A stretch of DNA of 64,000 bases, from assembly GCA_963775245.1 (NCBI GenBank), contig CAVZID010000040.1:620001-684000 (forward strand), given 5' to 3'. The notes under the pieces were generated by a model, which did not search any database, was not told the DNA's origin, and worked only from the letters and a program-made list of their open reading frames with translations. Shown here piece after piece: positions 61,999 through 64,000 of this stretch. Source of the DNA: CAVSWT01 sp963775245. Its GTDB lineage: Bacteria; Bacteroidota; Ignavibacteria; Ignavibacteriales; Ignavibacteriaceae. Positions within the stretch are counted from its first letter, which is position 1; each line of letters begins with the position of its first letter. The translations under genes and the position numbers were made by a program.

Positions 61999-62073
61999 TC
62001 AAACTATCTAGTTCAAAAAGTGGAATATTGGATTTCAATTGCTTCAAAATCTTATGATACAAAAGAATAATTA

Positions 62074-62088
62074 TGGCATTCATGTTGT
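62074..62088 (+). promoter_or_regulatory. Sigma-54 promoter before the pilin-like cluster
   Basis: TGGCATTCATGTTGT has the -24 TGGCA box, correct spacing and TTGT for TTGC at -12. It is 47 bp upstream of the start at 62136. Confidence 0.6.
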
Positions 62089-62135
62089 CTGTATCACATT
62101 TGATTTAGGATAAAAACTATTTTTTTTAGGAGGGT

Positions 62136-62648
62136 ATGACTAATATTCAAATGATATTGGCTTTAGGGGCAATGATTTTACTTACCATTTTAATTACAAA
62201 TGTTAACAAAAATTCGTTGAATACCGAAGATGTAATGTATGATTCCAACTTTGGAATTACTGCAACCTCCATCGCCTCCTCTATAATTGAAGATGCCAGC
62301 AAAAAATATTTTGATAATTATAGTGATACTACAGGTGCTGCAATAAATATTAATGATTTAACAGCTCCAGATGATCTTGGCATTGAAACAGGAGAAGACT
62401 TAACAGATCCTAGAACATTTAATGACTTTGATGATTATAAAAATTATGCCAAAACAGAAAATTCTATGCCTACAGCGATTTTTCATTTATCATGCGACGT
62501 TTACTATGTTGATTTATCTGATCCCGATCTTAAAGTTAATTATCGAACCTGGCATAAAAAAATTACTGTTAAAGTTTGGAGTGAATCTATGAAGGATACT
62601 ATATCCATGAGTCAGATTTATAGTTATTGGACAGATATTTTTAATTAG
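62136..62648 (+). CDS. Pilin-like or pseudopilin-like protein (unrecognised family)
   Basis: 170 residues. AGGAGG sits before the ATG. One hydrophobic segment at the very N-terminus (MILALGAMILLTILITNV) is followed by a soluble domain with DVYYVDLSDPDLKVNYRTWHKKITVKVWS at the end. There is no clear Gly-Phe cleavage site, so pilin processing is unproven. It is first in a tight run of three such genes. Confidence 0.65.
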   Translation: MTNIQMILALGAMILLTILITNVNKNSLNTEDVMYDSNFGITATSIASSIIEDASKKYFDNYSDTTGAAININDLTAPDDLGIETGEDLTDPRTFNDFDDYKNYAKTENSMPTAIFHLSCDVYYVDLSDPDLKVNYRTWHKKITVKVWSESMKDTISMSQIYSYWTDIFN

Positions 62649-62655
62649 AGAAAAT

Positions 62656-63330
62656 ATGGGCGCAGCAACAATTCTAGATATTTTAGGTTCAACAATAATA
62701 GGAGGATTACTTCTCTTTATTCTCTTTAATATGAACAATAACGCCGCACAAAATACTTATAATTTTAGCGGTGAATTAATTCTGCAGCAGAATTTAGTCA
62801 CGACAGTTGAAGTTCTTGAATATGATTTCCGAAAAATTGGTTATTGCGAGAACCCATCTATTTTTCCTCATCCTGAAACTGATGCGATACTTTATGCAGA
62901 TACAAACAGAATAAAATTTTTAACTGATTTTATGGTTTCCCCTTATGATGATCCTCATGGGGATGGAATATTAGATACATTAGAATATTATCTCGGCCCA
63001 ACATCCGAGTTAACTGGGACACCTAATCCCGACGACAGAATTCTATACAGAGTTGTCAACGGAGTTGCCAAAGGTGTAAATCTAGGAATAACCGGTTTTA
63101 AAATAAGATATTATAAGGATTCTTTAATTGCATCCGGCATTACTACTCTTGCAGAAATTCAGCCTGGAAATTTACCCAAAACATGGGTTGCCGGAACACC
63201 AACGGGAATTACAGCATTGCAGATAGATATTAAAGTTGAAAATACCGCAGCTTATGATGCAGGCAATAATCCTTATCGAAGTGCATTTTGGAGACAAATA
63301 AGATTATCATCAAGAAATTTAAAACGTTAA
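62656..63330 (+). CDS. Type IV pilus PilW-like minor-pilin candidate
   Basis: 224 residues. A hydrophobic N-terminus (ILDILGSTIIGGLLLFILF) is followed by EVLEYDFRKIGYCENPSIF, which matches the DLRRIGYG region of PilW-type minor pilins, and by a beta-rich C-terminal domain ending in ITALQIDIKVEN and RQIRLSSRNLKR. It lies 7 bp after the previous gene. Confidence 0.65.
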   Translation: MGAATILDILGSTIIGGLLLFILFNMNNNAAQNTYNFSGELILQQNLVTTVEVLEYDFRKIGYCENPSIFPHPETDAILYADTNRIKFLTDFMVSPYDDPHGDGILDTLEYYLGPTSELTGTPNPDDRILYRVVNGVAKGVNLGITGFKIRYYKDSLIASGITTLAEIQPGNLPKTWVAGTPTGITALQIDIKVENTAAYDAGNNPYRSAFWRQIRLSSRNLKR

Positions 63331-63344
63331 TCTAAGAGGCATAT

Positions 63345-64000
63345 ATGTCGGGAAAAGCGGTTTTGATAGTAGTGATAGGATTTACGATGATATTCCTGGT
63401 AATGGGATATTTTTGGGGTAATCTAGCCACAAGAACCGTTGATAACCACGTTTCATATTACAAATCTACAATTGCACATAATATTGCCGTTAGTGGTGCT
63501 AATATCGGGTTAAGTGAATATACGCGGGATACTACTTGGTATCAAACAGGGCATTTCATTAGGCCATTTGAAAATATAGGAGAGATGGATGTTTCTTTTG
63601 ATGCACCTCTCGGGCCTTCAACACGTACACTTATATCAGATGGTTCATTTATGGGTGTTGAGAGTATAGTAAAAGTTAAACTTTCACGAGCTACAAAATT
63701 ACTTGCTGAATATGCCTGGTTTATTCCACAAACATCCGCTGCAAATAGTGCACGAGGATGGATTACTGGAGATACAGTTTTTGGTGCCTTTCATTCAAAT
63801 CAATGGCTTGTAGTTGATGGCAATCCTGTCTTTACAGGAAAAGTTACAACATCAAATGGAATCAAAGATCAATCTAAAAAACCTTCACCAAAATCAAATC
63901 CTGAATTTTTAGGAGGCTTTGAAAAAGATGTGGATGTTACATGGAATTTTGATATGGATTTCTCAGCTCAAGCTGCTGCCGCTTCTGTAGATGGATTGAG
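63345..64000 (+). CDS. PilX-like minor-pilin candidate (partial, runs off right edge)
   Basis: 218 codons are visible from the ATG at 63345, which has AGAGG just before it. The N-terminal segment is hydrophobic (AVLIVVIGFTMIFLVMGYFW). NIAVSGANIGLSEYTRDTTWY recalls the AEAGANEAL part of PilX-type proteins. WFIPQTSAANSARGWITGDT and WLVVDGNPVFTGKVTTSNGI follow. It is the third gene of the cluster, 14 bp after the PilW-like gene. Confidence 0.65.
   Translation, partial: MSGKAVLIVVIGFTMIFLVMGYFWGNLATRTVDNHVSYYKSTIAHNIAVSGANIGLSEYTRDTTWYQTGHFIRPFENIGEMDVSFDAPLGPSTRTLISDGSFMGVESIVKVKLSRATKLLAEYAWFIPQTSAANSARGWITGDTVFGAFHSNQWLVVDGNPVFTGKVTTSNGIKDQSKKPSPKSNPEFLGGFEKDVDVTWNFDMDFSAQAAAASVDGL

Overview
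The window is AT-rich DNA from a Bacteroidota/Chlorobi-group bacterium, most likely an Ignavibacteria-type organism. Supporting evidence: two secreted proteins carry a type IX secretion (T9SS) C-terminal sorting domain with the NYPNPFNPTTTI signature; there is a two-component sensor kinase with propeller repeats, a GWxTD-domain protein, a FadL porin paired with an SGNH lipoprotein, and two 2-oxoacid:ferredoxin oxidoreductase pairs. The placement is inference from gene content, not from a marker-gene tree.

Layout. 1-18.5 kb is a run of minus-strand genes: a partial MlaD/MCE protein, a small membrane protein, a CNNM/CBS/CorC protein, ssb, an SGNH lipoprotein and a frameshifted FadL porin, a biotin carboxylase with its biotin carrier, mutS2, cvpA-like, yqeY-like, an ExbB-ExbD-ExbD module, an SDR oxidoreductase, a phosphodiesterase-like lipoprotein, a dicarboxylate symporter, pyrophosphatase and NhaC. 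18.9-23.5 kb is plus strand: polA, a VapBC-like pair and a GT9 glycosyltransferase. 23.5-31.3 kb holds a HicB/HicA pair with a nonsense-mutated toxin, surface proteins, DoxX, PadR, a methyltransferase and two cytochromes c. 31.7-34.6 and 45.2-48.1 kb hold two paralogous 2-oxoacid:ferredoxin oxidoreductases. Between them lie a NarL-type two-component system with an extra receiver protein, a delta-60 repeat T9SS cargo, an AraC regulator and two small stress-type proteins. topA follows. 51.6-54.2 kb is a disturbed region with a tiny membrane-peptide gene, two decayed membrane genes, and three tRNA-Arg-like sequences. 54.2-59.4 kb has tadA, adk, ftsE, a methyltransferase, pdxA and a GWxTD protein. 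The right end has an NtrC/PilR-type sigma-54 activator, a CheW-like protein and the start of a pilin-like gene cluster, with two good sigma-54 (-24/-12) promoter matches in front of the downstream genes.

The most unusual signal is a set of very short palindromic elements. A 22-bp insert made of two tandem 4-3-4 hairpins splits the T-loop of two of the three tRNA-Arg-like sequences at exactly the same point (TTC^GAA). A related 19-bp insert splits a TTC/GAA context in an intergenic region 32 kb away. A larger nested palindrome is inserted in frame inside the sensor kinase gene. Other palindrome families flank the hicBA-like pair and fill several intergenic gaps. No CRISPR array, rRNA operon or intact transposase was seen.
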